Source: Caballeronia terrestris (GTDB taxonomy: Bacteria; Pseudomonadota; Gammaproteobacteria; Burkholderiales; Burkholderiaceae). Taken from it: a stretch of 57,998 nt of DNA. The translations under genes were made by a program, and so were the position numbers. The DNA is taken from assembly GCF_001544515.1 (NCBI RefSeq), contig NZ_FCOL02000034.1:1-57998 (forward strand), given 5' to 3'. Positions 25,040 through 33,565 of this stretch are shown here, one piece after another (position 1 is the stretch's first letter; the number at the start of each line of letters is the position of its first letter). The notes under the pieces are model-generated. The model did not search any database, was not told the origin of the DNA, and saw only the letters and a list, made by a program, of their open reading frames with translations.

Positions 25040-25264
25040 GACTCCTCCCGCAACAACCAATACTAACCAGCGTCAGTGTCCGGCGAAGGTCTAATGTAAG
25101 GATAGACGCTATTCGATCAACTTCAATGGCGTGGCGGAAGATCGACGCTGCAATGAATCACGGGCCGGGGCAAGCGCCAACACAGCGAGCGACTGGGTGA
25201 GCGGCGCGTTCCTTTCGATCCCTGAAGCTTGCTGTGCCTTGTCTTTCGCTCCGTTGTAGTTTTT

Positions 25265-25610
25265 ATGCCTAAACCGGCCCAGGCGAAACGGACGGGCCTG
25301 CGCGAATACGGCATGCTGGCGGAACGTTATCTGCACGAGTTCGATTCAAGGTGGCTGGGGGCGGCTCGCCTGCCAGTAAGGCGTTGGTGAGTAGCGTTGA
25401 CATTCAGTCGCTTGTGGATCTCGCCAACATTTTCGACGTGGTCTGGACGATGCGGCTTACCGGCGATTACCGAGGAAGCCATCGTGCGGCCTCACGGCTG
25501 CGGTACTTTTGCCGATCGTGCCGCTGGCACTGACGATGACGTCCGCAAAGGATCTGCTGGGGAGACTGTTCGAATTGTTGTCCAGGCGTTCGCCTTCCTT
25601 GCCCGTGCGC
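25265..25610 (+). pseudogene. Decayed small integral membrane protein gene
   Basis: Pieces in three plus-strand frames assemble into a protein I recall from Burkholderia and rhizobia: GLREYGMLAERYLHEFDSRW, then GGGSPASKALVSSVDIQSLV with DLANIFDVVWTMRL, then a hydrophobic end LTAAVLLPIVPLALTMTSAK plus DLLGRLFELL. At least two frameshifts separate them. The family is an uncharacterised membrane protein whose DIQSLADL motif follows two transmembrane helices, which are largely missing here. Flanking stretches 25040-25264 and 25611-25847 hold nothing else I can support. Confidence 0.55.
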
Positions 25611-25847
25611 TATGGATGACCGTATTGGCCGACCTATGTTTTCGTCTGGAGTGGCAGGACTGCTCGACTCTGACGGCTCGACCGTCGGCAACGGGTCGAA
25701 AGTGACGTGGAGCGAGCGACGTTGTGAGCAAAACGATCGGTTGCGCTGTTCGCCGACGTCTGCGTACGGGCATTAGAACGTCCATTTACATCGGGTTCAG
25801 CCGATCAGTCACCGCCGTAATGGCAACGGTCAGCAGGCCTTGGACAC

Positions 25848-26402
25848 TTAGCGTCCAACATGCAGCGGTTCAGGGAAGCGCGCTGTCAGGTCGAGCGACT
25901 CTCCGACTACCCACGCGGGAAAATCTCCCTGTTCCACGAAGTTTCCGCAGTCGTTTCCATAGTCCTGGGAGCGAATGCTGACGTACTGCGAATGTTCGTC
26001 CTTCGCCACATGCAAGACTGCCTTCGCCCCTTTGCGCTCGATGGCAGCTGGTCGCAAGGGTCCAAGCGCGTAAGGAATATAGGGCGTGCCAGTACAGTTC
26101 GCGCCGGAATAGGACGGGCTCACACCGCTCCATCGCAGTTTGCTCGCTGACTGAGAGCCGTCAGGCGCCTTCTCAAGCGCAAAGCTGACAAAAACCGGTG
26201 CACCTTTGACGTTCATGATGACGCCGCCGTCTGATACGGCTCCGCCCGGCGCGTCGATTACGATGCCCACCAGCTCATTGTTCACGTCATACAGTTTCGG
26301 GGTGTTGCCCTGTCGTTCGCCCGCATCCCATGCGTGAGCCAACGCTGCACCGCTCGCGGTAGCTAAAACCGCGACAGTCGTCAGCATCTGAAAGGTTCGC
26401 AT
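25848..26402 (-). CDS. Secreted paralogue 4 of the YPEPLRIG array
   Basis: A 184-residue exported protein, the only array member that starts with ATG (after GAGGAGAAC). The signal peptide ends near ASGAALAHA. Shared blocks: PKLYDVNNELVGIVIDAPGG, GVIMNVKGAPVFVSFALEK, GANCTGTPYIPY, LRPAAIERKGAKAVLHVAKD, and a C-terminal LDLTARFPEPLHVGR. The Cys pair is kept (GANC and NDCGNF). It lies 33 bp after paralogue 5 on the same strand and is the last of the upstream trio 6-5-4. The next gene downstream on this strand is the TpsA-like exoprotein, after an 800-bp gap. Function unknown. Confidence 0.8.
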   Translation of the reverse strand: MRTFQMLTTVAVLATASGAALAHAWDAGERQGNTPKLYDVNNELVGIVIDAPGGAVSDGGVIMNVKGAPVFVSFALEKAPDGSQSASKLRWSGVSPSYSGANCTGTPYIPYALGPLRPAAIERKGAKAVLHVAKDEHSQYVSIRSQDYGNDCGNFVEQGDFPAWVVGESLDLTARFPEPLHVGR

Positions 26403-26435
26403 GTTCTCCTCGCAATGGTTCGCGTGGTCGGAGGT

Positions 26436-27053
26436 TCATCGACCGATGCGCAGAGGTTCTGGAAAAAGTTGAGTTAAGTCGACGGTGCTTTCGACAGACC
26501 AGGCCTTTGAGACGTAGACCGGGGCGCCGGCATAACAAGATCCATAGCCACCTATGCTCGAACCCATAGTGACGGTTTGGGAAAGCGTATCCTTCGCGAT
26601 ATAGAGCGTCGCTGTGTTCCCCTTGCGCTCGATTGCGCTCGGACGGTATGGGCCCCCGTCGTAGTAGATGTACGGGGTACCCGTGCAATTTGGATTAGAG
26701 TAAGCGAGCTGCGGATACTGCCACACGAACTCGCTGTTGCTCAGCGCGTCGTTGGTTTGGTAGCCGCCTGCGCGCGAAAACCCGGCAAATACGAGAACGC
26801 CGCTGAAATTGAGCAGAACGCCGCCGTCGTAGTCGATCCCGCCGACGTAGATAACATCGCCGATAACAGTCCCGCGGGCGTCATATAGCCGAGCCTTGGG
26901 ACTTACTTTCTCGTGCCTGCCTTGGAGAGCCCTCGAGCCTCCACCCTGATCGTTGCCATCATCCCACCGATCATGCGCCGAGACGAAGTTTGTAAAAGCA
27001 GCCAATGCGAGGAGCAAAGCGAACTTGGTCGCGAGAAAAAGTCGACGATTCAC
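26436..27053 (-). CDS. Secreted paralogue 5 of the YPEPLRIG array
   Basis: A 205-residue exported protein beginning with GTG after GGAGTAAGTCAC. The signal peptide (LFLATKFALLLALAAFTNF) ends near VSAHD. A Gly/Arg-rich linker (about 28-48) comes before the shared core: ARLYDARGTVIGDVIYVGG, GVLLNFSGVLVFAGFSRAG, NPNCTGTPYIYYDGGPYRPS, AIERKGNTATLYIAKD and VDLTQLFPEPLRIGR. The gene is 60 bp after paralogue 6. Sequence divergence from the downstream trio (1-3) is greater than within it, so there were at least two rounds of duplication. Function unknown. Confidence 0.8.
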   Translation of the reverse strand: MNRRLFLATKFALLLALAAFTNFVSAHDRWDDGNDQGGGSRALQGRHEKVSPKARLYDARGTVIGDVIYVGGIDYDGGVLLNFSGVLVFAGFSRAGGYQTNDALSNSEFVWQYPQLAYSNPNCTGTPYIYYDGGPYRPSAIERKGNTATLYIAKDTLSQTVTMGSSIGGYGSCYAGAPVYVSKAWSVESTVDLTQLFPEPLRIGR

Positions 27054-27113
27054 GTGACTTACTCCGATGTATGGTGAACGGCGCCTCCTAACCCGCCGAG
27101 GCGAGCACTCCGG

Positions 27114-27725
27114 TTAGAATCCGACGCGCAGTGGCTCAGGGTATTTGCTTGTCAGGTCAAAGGTGCGCTCAACGCGCCAAACGTCATTAGGCACGGCGTA
27201 GTTCCCGATGCAGGTTCCGCCCTCCGAATTGGAGACGAGGGTGCGATGCTCTTCGCGTCCTTCCACTGCAATAAGCAGCGTCACCTGTGAGCCCTGCCGC
27301 ATTATCGAGACGGGCCGGAGGGGGGAGTTTATGTACCAGATGTAAGCGGTCCCAGTGCAGTTGGCGCCACCATAAAAGGGCTCGCTTCCACTCCACCGCA
27401 TTTGCGTCGCGGACCGGGTAAATCCTCCATCGAGCGAGATCCGCTCGAAGCCGACATATACAAGAACGCCGTCGATATCGAGAACAACGCCCCCATCGTC
27501 GCTACTTGTTCTGCCAAGCGCAATGTCGCCTACGACAGTTCCTCGCGCATCGAAAAGCTTCGGTGTCGGCGCTCGTTCCCGCCACGGCCGATGCCAATTT
27601 TCGGTTCTGTCCGGGTCGCGTTGGACATCCCTACTATCTTGAGCATGACTAATAAGCGGTGTCGTCGCGACACTCGTAAGAAGCATCGTGAATGTGCAAA
27701 GCTTCTTAACCAACTGCTTATCCAC
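27114..27725 (-). CDS. Secreted paralogue 6 of the YPEPLRIG array
   Basis: A 203-residue exported protein with a GTG start after GGAGGTAAC, the first gene of the array. The signal peptide (LVKKLCTFTMLLTSVATTPL) ends near ISHAQD, and a charged linker (about 30-52) follows. Core blocks: PTPKLFDARGTVVGDIALGR, GVVLDIDGVLVYVGFERI, GANCTGTAYIWYINSPLRPV, SIMRQGSQVTLLIAVEG and FDLTSKYPEPLRVGF. A possible sigma-70 promoter lies at 27769-27797, about 45 bp upstream. It would drive 6, 5 and 4, perhaps further. Function unknown. Confidence 0.8.
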   Translation of the reverse strand: MDKQLVKKLCTFTMLLTSVATTPLISHAQDSRDVQRDPDRTENWHRPWRERAPTPKLFDARGTVVGDIALGRTSSDDGGVVLDIDGVLVYVGFERISLDGGFTRSATQMRWSGSEPFYGGANCTGTAYIWYINSPLRPVSIMRQGSQVTLLIAVEGREEHRTLVSNSEGGTCIGNYAVPNDVWRVERTFDLTSKYPEPLRVGF

Positions 27726-27768
27726 GTTACCTCCGCTGTTTGCTCGCGTGAGTTATCCGGCGGATTTC

Positions 27769-27797
27769 ATCTTATGCCCAACTTTTCAAATATCCAA
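27769..27797 (-). promoter_or_regulatory. Possible promoter of the secreted-protein array
   Basis: On the minus strand, -35-like TTGGAT (27797-27792), 17-bp spacer, -10-like TAAGAT (27774-27769). The match is moderate, but spacing and a leader of about 36 bases to the GTG at 27725 are right. Confidence 0.35.
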
Positions 27798-28203
27798 GTT
27801 AAAGACGGTGCGACCTTGTCATTGATGGCTCTGCCGAGGAAGGTGCAAGCGGGGCGCGGTCGGTTTGGTCTGACCCGGCTATCCGCCTATCCTTCTTTTT
27901 CCAGATTCAGATCTGTGATCGCCGAAACTCGCGTCGACGAATAGTGGGTGTGGGCGCGCGACATGCGTTGAAGGAAGTTGCAGACGGCCTTAACGTGGGC
28001 GCAGCGCTTGGACATTATTAAGAGGTATGAACTAGAAGGGGCGTCATCTAGCGGCCGCTCGCAAAGCGACGGCGGAGCCATGGAGAAATTAGAACATGAC
28101 CGAGCGCGAATCCGACGTGGGCTGAGCTCCACTTTATTCGCGCAATTTTCGCCCTCGAGCCGTGTGATTTTGTCAATTCGCAGCCCCTGCGGCCTCAACG
28201 GCT
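27798..28203. other. Gap without a recognised gene
   Basis: A 103-codon minus frame (27887-28198) has no ribosome site and looks like chance. The region is less GC-rich than the neighbouring chromosomal genes. Confidence 0.35.
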
Positions 28204-28674
28204 CTAAGGTCTGTCGAGGTTCGGCCCAGGTATTGGCGAGGGTGCGGTCCCCGCGAGAAAGCGCAAAAGCCGCTGTTCAGCCTCCATCACCTTGTGGCGA
28301 GGCGCGGTCGCCAATTGGGTGTCATGCAGCGCGAGCAGCGTTTCAAAAGCCGGAATTGTGTCTTTGGCCAGAATCCATTCGTCGGACCTGCTCGCAAGCT
28401 CGAGCGCTGCCTCGACAGCGTATTCTGCCTTCTTGTAGCATTCAACCGGTTCGTTGCCAAAACCCGCCTGCTGAAGAAACCAGGTGGTATAAGCGACGCG
28501 AATGAGTTCGTTGAACAGGTACTCGCTTCCATGCCCATCTCTGCATGCGGCAAGTGCAAGATGGGAAGACAAAGATCGCTCCCGCGCGGACGCCTGGTTC
28601 ATCGGCAGAAGCATCGCCTTCGTGAGAGGTTGACGCGCAGAGGACCCACCCTTTCGGCTACGCTTCGAACCCAT
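28204..28674 (-). CDS. Hypothetical protein, 156 aa
   Basis: A 156-residue soluble, helical protein. The ATG follows GAGAGGG. The N-terminus is basic (MGSKRSRKGGSSARQPLTKA). The middle has ELIRVAYTTWFLQQAGFGNE and YKKAEYAVEAALELA, and the C-terminal part has the block LALHDTQLATAPRH followed by an EAEQRLLRFLAG helix. I recall similar Burkholderia proteins, some labelled Fis family regulators, but no Fis-type helix-turn-helix is visible here and that label should not be relied on. It sits 69 bp after the HU gene on the same strand. Confidence 0.7.
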   Translation of the reverse strand: MGSKRSRKGGSSARQPLTKAMLLPMNQASARERSLSSHLALAACRDGHGSEYLFNELIRVAYTTWFLQQAGFGNEPVECYKKAEYAVEAALELASRSDEWILAKDTIPAFETLLALHDTQLATAPRHKVMEAEQRLLRFLAGTAPSPIPGPNLDRP

Positions 28675-28742
28675 ATGCCCTCTCGCCAGGCTCGCTCAAG
28701 CGTTCTACGACCCGCAAGCCCAATCGCATCGCTGACGATTTG

Positions 28743-29018
28743 TCACGTGTTGACAGCGTCCTTAAACGCCTTGCCCGCTGTGAACTTGACCGTTTTTGCC
28801 GCCGGGATCGTAAGAGCTTCGCCGGTCGACGGATTGCGCCCGCTCCGCTCTGCGCGAGCGCCGGTCGAAAATGATCCAAAGCCCATCAGTTGCACGGCCT
28901 CTCCTCGGGTAAGCGCCTGTGTTACCGATTCGAGGATGGCGTCGATGGCCAAGCTCGTGCTCGCCTTTGTGCCCCCGGTGGCGGCGACTACTGCTTCAAT
29001 TATTTCCTGCCTGTTCAT
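28743..29018 (-). CDS. HU family DNA-binding protein
   Basis: A 91-residue HU/IHF-fold protein, full length. The N-terminal helices MNRQEIIEAVVAATGGTKAS and IDAILESVTQALTRGE are followed by VQLMGFGSFSTGARAERSGR and the DNA-contacting arm RNPSTGEALTIPA, ending KFTAGKAFKDAV. These match HU well. It would bend DNA and form dimers. It is one of three nucleoid-type proteins encoded in island 2, together with the H-NS-like protein at 42186 and the HU-like protein at 43145. Confidence 0.93.
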   Translation of the reverse strand: MNRQEIIEAVVAATGGTKASTSLAIDAILESVTQALTRGEAVQLMGFGSFSTGARAERSGRNPSTGEALTIPAAKTVKFTAGKAFKDAVNT

Positions 29019-29305
29019 ACTTCCATCCTAGAAAATCCGGTCGAGCCGTCACGCTACCGCATCTAGGCGCAATCGCGCAACCGACGCAGTGGAAGTTGCT
29101 ACACGGGAGAGAAATGAAGCTGAGAGCCAATAGGCGAAAACGGCGACAGCGAGCGCGGGAACCATGCGATTGTTTGAGGCCCCGGGGGGAGGTGGCGACG
29201 TTGGGGCATCGACACGCACGGCAAACGGGTGACGCCGGCTCGAGATGCGTCGAAAATTTCGAGCCCAATGGCTGCCGAGCTCGACCGGGCGTCATTCGCG
29301 GCTTT

Positions 29306-29555
29306 AGTTTCTCGTGAAATCGGCGGGGGTCGGCCGCCGTTAGCTCCAAGCGTTCGCGAGCAGCTTTCGTTGTGCGACTGCCGTCGCGGAAGATTCTCAG
29401 GGTCTTGTGTCATCCGCATTGGGCGTGAGCCAAAAATGCATCTCAAGTGCCGCGCTCGCCATCACGCATTCAACGGAACGCGATCTGTGCCTCAGGACGA
29501 ACCCGACGCCATGCAGATCGACAACAATCCCAAGTTCGAGTTCGAGTGTTTCCAT
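29306..29555 (-). pseudogene. DUF1488 family protein, frameshifted copy
   Basis: The minus frame from the ATG at 29555 gives METLELELGIVVDLHGVGFV and then SVECVMASAALEMHFWLTPN, matching the intact gene at 9241-9510, but it hits a stop after NADDTRP. The remainder appears in other frames (VAQRKLLANAW, then ELTAAD). At least two frameshifts and a short deletion are needed. Similarity to the other locus runs on upstream of the start codon to about 29645, including a common AAAGATTCTGACA stretch. Confidence 0.75.
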
Positions 29556-29931
29556 GTGAGTTCAACGCATTGGAAAGTCTGAAAAGATTCTGACAGAGGC
29601 AAGGCGCTTTCAGGACCGCTGTACTGGCTTCACGCGACGACTATTCCTCGTACATTGGCCGAGCAAGACCGACTTCCCGGCAGGCATGTCGGCTTGTGAT
29701 TAGTCTCTCAACCTCGTGGCCCGCATTGCTCCTAGCGATCTTCCTATATCTCAAAAACTTCCTTGCATTCATCTGAAGGTTGTGCTTTTATACAGTGTAA
29801 GGTCAACAAATCGCTTCCGGCATTTCACAAATGATGTCGAACGTGGAATATTGACGTTGAAACGTAGCAAGCCGCTGTTGTCCGTGGCATTAATTCCGTC
29901 TTCGCCGAAACCGCGCAACGACGGAAAAAGA
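29556..29931. other. Gap before the virB operon
   Basis: The left part (to about 29645) is homologous to 9511-9612 in island 1. The rest is AT-richer and should hold the virB promoter, but I see no convincing -35/-10 pair. Confidence 0.4.
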
Positions 29932-30198
29932 ATGCTCACGCTGACCAAAAAAGAGTTGACGGTCCTCGACCAAGCTCAGCCGGATTACGAAATTCATTTG
30001 ATCGAGACTGAGCGCGGCCGCAGCCGTTGGTGGCTCATGAAGATCAAGCTACCGACGCATGACATGGTGTATGACGTCGTGACCGCGCTTGGAAAAATCA
30101 AGCTGTGGAAACGCCTGGATATCGCCGTCGATTTTATTAAAGAAAGTTGTCCGCGCACTCAAACCGTTTGCATCGTTTTTTCCAAGAGAAACGAATAA
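29932..30198 (+). CDS. Hypothetical protein, 88 aa, leading the virB operon
   Basis: An 88-residue protein beginning MLTLTKKELTVLDQAQPDYE, with RGRSRWWLMKIKLPTHDMVY and LGKIKLWKRLDIAVDFIKES. I chose the ATG at 29932, after GGAAAAAG; the open frame upstream to 29716 has no coding character. Similar proteins occur beside replication or transfer genes of Burkholderia and rhizobial plasmids, from memory, and are uncharacterised. It lies 18 bp before virB2, so it probably opens the operon. Function is unknown; regulation of the operon is a possibility only. Confidence 0.6.
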   Translation: MLTLTKKELTVLDQAQPDYEIHLIETERGRSRWWLMKIKLPTHDMVYDVVTALGKIKLWKRLDIAVDFIKESCPRTQTVCIVFSKRNE

Positions 30199-30216
30199 AC
30201 CTGAGAGGTGTTTGCC

Positions 30217-30588
30217 ATGGGCCAGCTGAATGACCATAAGGAACTTACAGTCGGCCCTTGCAAGGGCGACAGCGTCGACCGCGTGCTGGAGTTCATCGCG
30301 AATGCGTTGGTGCTCCTCCTGATCTTGCTTCCCGAGATCGCTCAAGCCCAAGACGCAGCGGGCGCATTCACCGGCATTACCGCATTTCTGAAGTCCATTA
30401 CCAACCTGCTCATCTTCGAGTGGGGCTATTACATCGGCATCATCACCCTGGCGATCCAGGGGATTCGCTGGAAAACCGGGCGCATCGACCTGATGACGCT
30501 CGGCGGGTGGGGCTTGGGGATTGGTTTGGTGTTCTTCGCACCGAACATCGTGGGCGATATTCGCAATCGTGCGAGTGGCCTGGTATGA
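30217..30588 (+). CDS. virB2: VirB2/TrbC-type pilin
   Basis: A 123-residue pilin precursor. An unusually long N-terminal region (about 1-48) includes a hydrophobic signal segment (LEFIANALVLLLILLPEIAQ) with a likely cleavage after AQA. Two membrane helices follow, FLKSITNLLIFEWGYYIGII and a second in LMTLGGWGLGIGLVFFAPNI, as in VirB2/TrbC pilins. I chose the ATG at 30217 (GAGAGG eight bases upstream) over the GTG at 30208. It overlaps virB3 by 4 bp. VirB2 subunits form the extracellular pilus and are processed in the inner membrane. Confidence 0.85.
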   Translation: MGQLNDHKELTVGPCKGDSVDRVLEFIANALVLLLILLPEIAQAQDAAGAFTGITAFLKSITNLLIFEWGYYIGIITLAIQGIRWKTGRIDLMTLGGWGLGIGLVFFAPNIVGDIRNRASGLV

Positions 30589-30896
30589 GCCAGGACGACC
30601 GCCAGGAGCAACTGCTGCACGATGAGGCGGAAACGCTTGTTGCGGCGATGACGCGTCCCACGATGGTAGGTGGCTTGACGCTCACGAGTCTTGCGATGAG
30701 CTTCTATTTTCCCGGCATGGCTGCGCTCATCACACGATCGCTGTGGGCTGCGGCCTTGGTTCCCGTCCTTCTGTTGATCAGCTATCTGATCTGCCTGAAA
30801 GACGTGTATCTGTTCGACATCCTTGCCGCCGCCACTCATCTGAAAACGTGCCCGAACAAGCGTTTTTTGGGATGCCGTCGCTATGCGCCTCGCTGA
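30585..30896 (+). CDS. virB3: VirB3/TrbD-type inner-membrane protein
   Basis: A 103-residue protein that fits VirB3 in size, position and topology. The cytosolic N-terminus is followed by ETLVAAMTRPTMVGGLTLTS, the conserved RPxxxxG motif that begins the membrane region. Two hydrophobic segments, LTSLAMSFYFPGMAAL and AAALVPVLLLISYLICL, make a hairpin, and FDILAAATHLKTCPNK is the family's conserved tail. Start overlaps virB2 (ATGA) and the end overlaps virB4 by 14 bp, so the three are tightly coupled. VirB3 works together with the VirB4 ATPase. Confidence 0.87.
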   Translation: MSQDDRQEQLLHDEAETLVAAMTRPTMVGGLTLTSLAMSFYFPGMAALITRSLWAAALVPVLLLISYLICLKDVYLFDILAAATHLKTCPNKRFLGCRRYAPR

Positions 30897-33551
30897 CGTT
30901 TTGAAAGAGCAGTTTGACATGTCGCTGACGATGCCGACACCCGACGGTGCTCGCGCTAACGCCCGCGAGATGGCGTTGAGCGACATGATTCCGTACACCG
31001 TTCACTATGATGATGAAACCGTCATCACCAAGGACGATGGCGTGATGCAGGTCATCAAGCTCGACGGCCTGTATTTTGAATCGCTGAGCGCTACCCAAAT
31101 CAAGCAGTTCGAGCGTCGGCGCAACACGGTGTTGCGCTCCATCGCGAACAGCGACCGTGGCATCTATGTGCACCTGATTCGTCGCAAGGTCAATCAGTAT
31201 CCGGCAGGCGAAGGCGGCACGTGGTTTTCGCGGCAGTTCAATGCGGCCTGGCGCGCCCGCTACGCGCAGCGCTCGTTCTACGTAAACGACATCTACATTT
31301 CTATCGTGCGCAACCGGTTCCGGCAGGGCGTGCCGGGCATCCTCGACCGCTTGTTCTCCTTGGTGTCAGGCACGACGATCACGAACGAGGTGTTGGAGTC
31401 GTTCGACGAACAGGTCAAGGACGTCAACGAAGCGGCAAATCTGATTACCCAAACGTTGGCGAGCTATGGCGCCCGAAAGCTGCGCATCCAGCGCCGCCCC
31501 GAATTTTCTGCCGATCAGGTGACCCGTGCCGATGCCCGGGCCGCAATCGTTCGGTCCGGTATGGACTGGCAAGCGTTCCTACGCGAGCATGGCGAGCGCG
31601 GTGTCTATCGACCTGACGAGGTGCTCGACGCCCTCGGCGCGGACTACACCGAGATCGGCGGCTTTCTTCACTACCTCATCAACCTCGAAGATGAGCGCGT
31701 GCCGGTCACGGAACTGCCGCTCGATCGCACGCTGGCCGTGTCGTGGCTTGACTTCAAGACCGTGAGTAACACGATGGCCGTACAAAACCTGAGCGGCACG
31801 CGCGCTGGCGCCATGCTGAGCATGGCCGAGTGGCCCTCGCGCACGCCTTCGCGGATGCTGGACGAATTTCTCAGGCAACCCGTCGAGTACATCATCACGC
31901 AGTCGTTCTTCTTTACAGACCGGATCAGCGCCGAGCATGACATGCGGCAGGAACGCCGCCGTATTGCGGTGAACGATCACGAGGGCGTCGCGCAGGAAGA
32001 CAAGGACGAAATCACCCAAGGCTGCAAGACCTGAGTCGCGGGCGTTCGGTCAATGGTTTGCATCACCTGAGCATGCTGGTGCATGTGCCGGCCACGACGA
32101 CACTCGTCGACCCTGTCGCCAACAAAGCGCAAACGTTTGCGGATCTCGATGCCGCGGTCGGACTGTTGAAGAAATCCTTCGTTAATCTCGGGGTGAAGCC
32201 GGTGCGCGAATGGTTTGCGGTGGAGACCTTTTTCTGGGCGCAACTTCCTGGTCAAGCGCAGCATTTCATGGGCCGGCGTGGCAAGATTAAGTCAGGCAAC
32301 TTCGCGGGTTTTGCCTCGCTGCACAACTTCGCCACCGGAAAGATCGACGGCAACTTGTGGGGTTCAGCGATCATGCCGTTCGAGACGGAGAGCGGCACCG
32401 CTTACCACTTCAACTTCCACCGGGAGATGGAAGGGATGGTCGCAGGCAGTACCGCGGTGACGGCCGATACCGGTGCAGGAAAAACGACGCTGCTCTGCGC
32501 CTTGATTGCAATGGCCGACAAAGCCCAGCCGCGAGTGTTCTGGTTCGACAATCGCGAAGGCGCAAAGGTGTTTATGTGCGCGATGGGTGCGCAGCACACG
32601 ACGCTGAGCGTGCAGGGAGCGACGGGATGGAACCCTTTCAAGCTCCCCGATACGCCCGACAACCGCGCGTATCTGATCGAGTTGCTGATGCTGATGCGCA
32701 CCTGCTACGGTGGGACTCTGGTGCCTGATGACGTCGAGCGATTCAAGAAAGCCGTTCACGAAAACTACGCACTCCCCGAACAAGACCGGCGTTTGCGCAA
32801 TGTGGCGTGGTGTTTGGGTCAGGGAGAGCTCGCCAAAGACATGCGTATATGGCACGGCGCGAACGGTCACGAGGGGGCGAACTGGGGTGTCTTCGACAAT
32901 GAGCACGACCGCATCGATCTGAGCACGTGCCGGCATTATTGCTACGAGATGCGGCAACTCATCAAAGAGGGTGCGGCGCGCCCCGAGTTGCCCGTCGTCC
33001 TGAGCTACTTGTTCCATCGCATCGAGCAGGCGATGAACGGCGAGCCTTTCATCCTGGTGCTCGAAGAAGGCCAGAACCTCGTCAAGCACGCATATTGGCG
33101 CGACAAGATCGACAGCTACATCATGCAGATTCGTCGCAAGAACGGGTTGCTGATTTTTGTGACGCCGGACGCCAAGTACCTGTATAGCGAAACGGACTCG
33201 ATCCAGAAGCAGACAGCGACCAAGATTTTTCTGCCGAACGGCGAAGCCAGGTACGCCGATTATGTCGATGCGCTCGGGCTTACACCGGCTGAGTTCGAGT
33301 TCGTCCGCGATACGCCGCCGGAGCACCGCACCTTCCTAATCCGACGCGGTAACGAGTCAATCAGAGCGAAGTTCGATCTTTCTGAGCTGCCTGAATTCAT
33401 CCCGATCCTGTCTTCCAATGACAAGGGGGTCGCGTTGATGGACGAGATTATTCGTGATCTCGGGTCCAACGATCCAGAACGGTGGGTCCCGATCTTTATG
33501 GCACGTGCGCTTGCCAGGAACACGCACAACCTCAGCCGGAAGCAAGCCTGA
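30883..33551 (+). pseudogene. virB4: VirB4 ATPase, split by a -1 frameshift
   Basis: Two overlapping frames make up one VirB4 of about 890 residues. Frame one (30883-32034) supplies the N-terminal domain and ends GCKT-stop. The second frame must be entered at CTG 32022 (LQDLSRGRSVNGLHHLSMLV) to continue. One missing base around 32020-32022 explains this. Walker A is ADTGAGKTTLL (near 32470) and the Walker B strand is PFILVLEEGQNL (near 33050). The ATG at 32058 has no ribosome site, so the C-terminal ATPase half is probably not made independently. A sequencing error is possible. Confidence 0.85.
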
Positions 33552-33565
33552 CCAGGAACTCAGTC

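Noticed and set aside
27887..28198. A 103-codon minus-strand gene upstream of the secreted array
   Set aside because: No ribosome site, irregular composition and no recognised motif.
28204..28674. Fis family transcriptional regulator
   Set aside because: Similar proteins may bear this label, but the Fis helix-turn-helix is not visible, so I left it as hypothetical.
32010..32060. Programmed -1 frameshift in virB4
   Set aside because: The sequence around the shift (ACC CAA GGC TGC) lacks a slippery heptamer, and no stable downstream stem was evident. A deletion or sequencing error is more likely.
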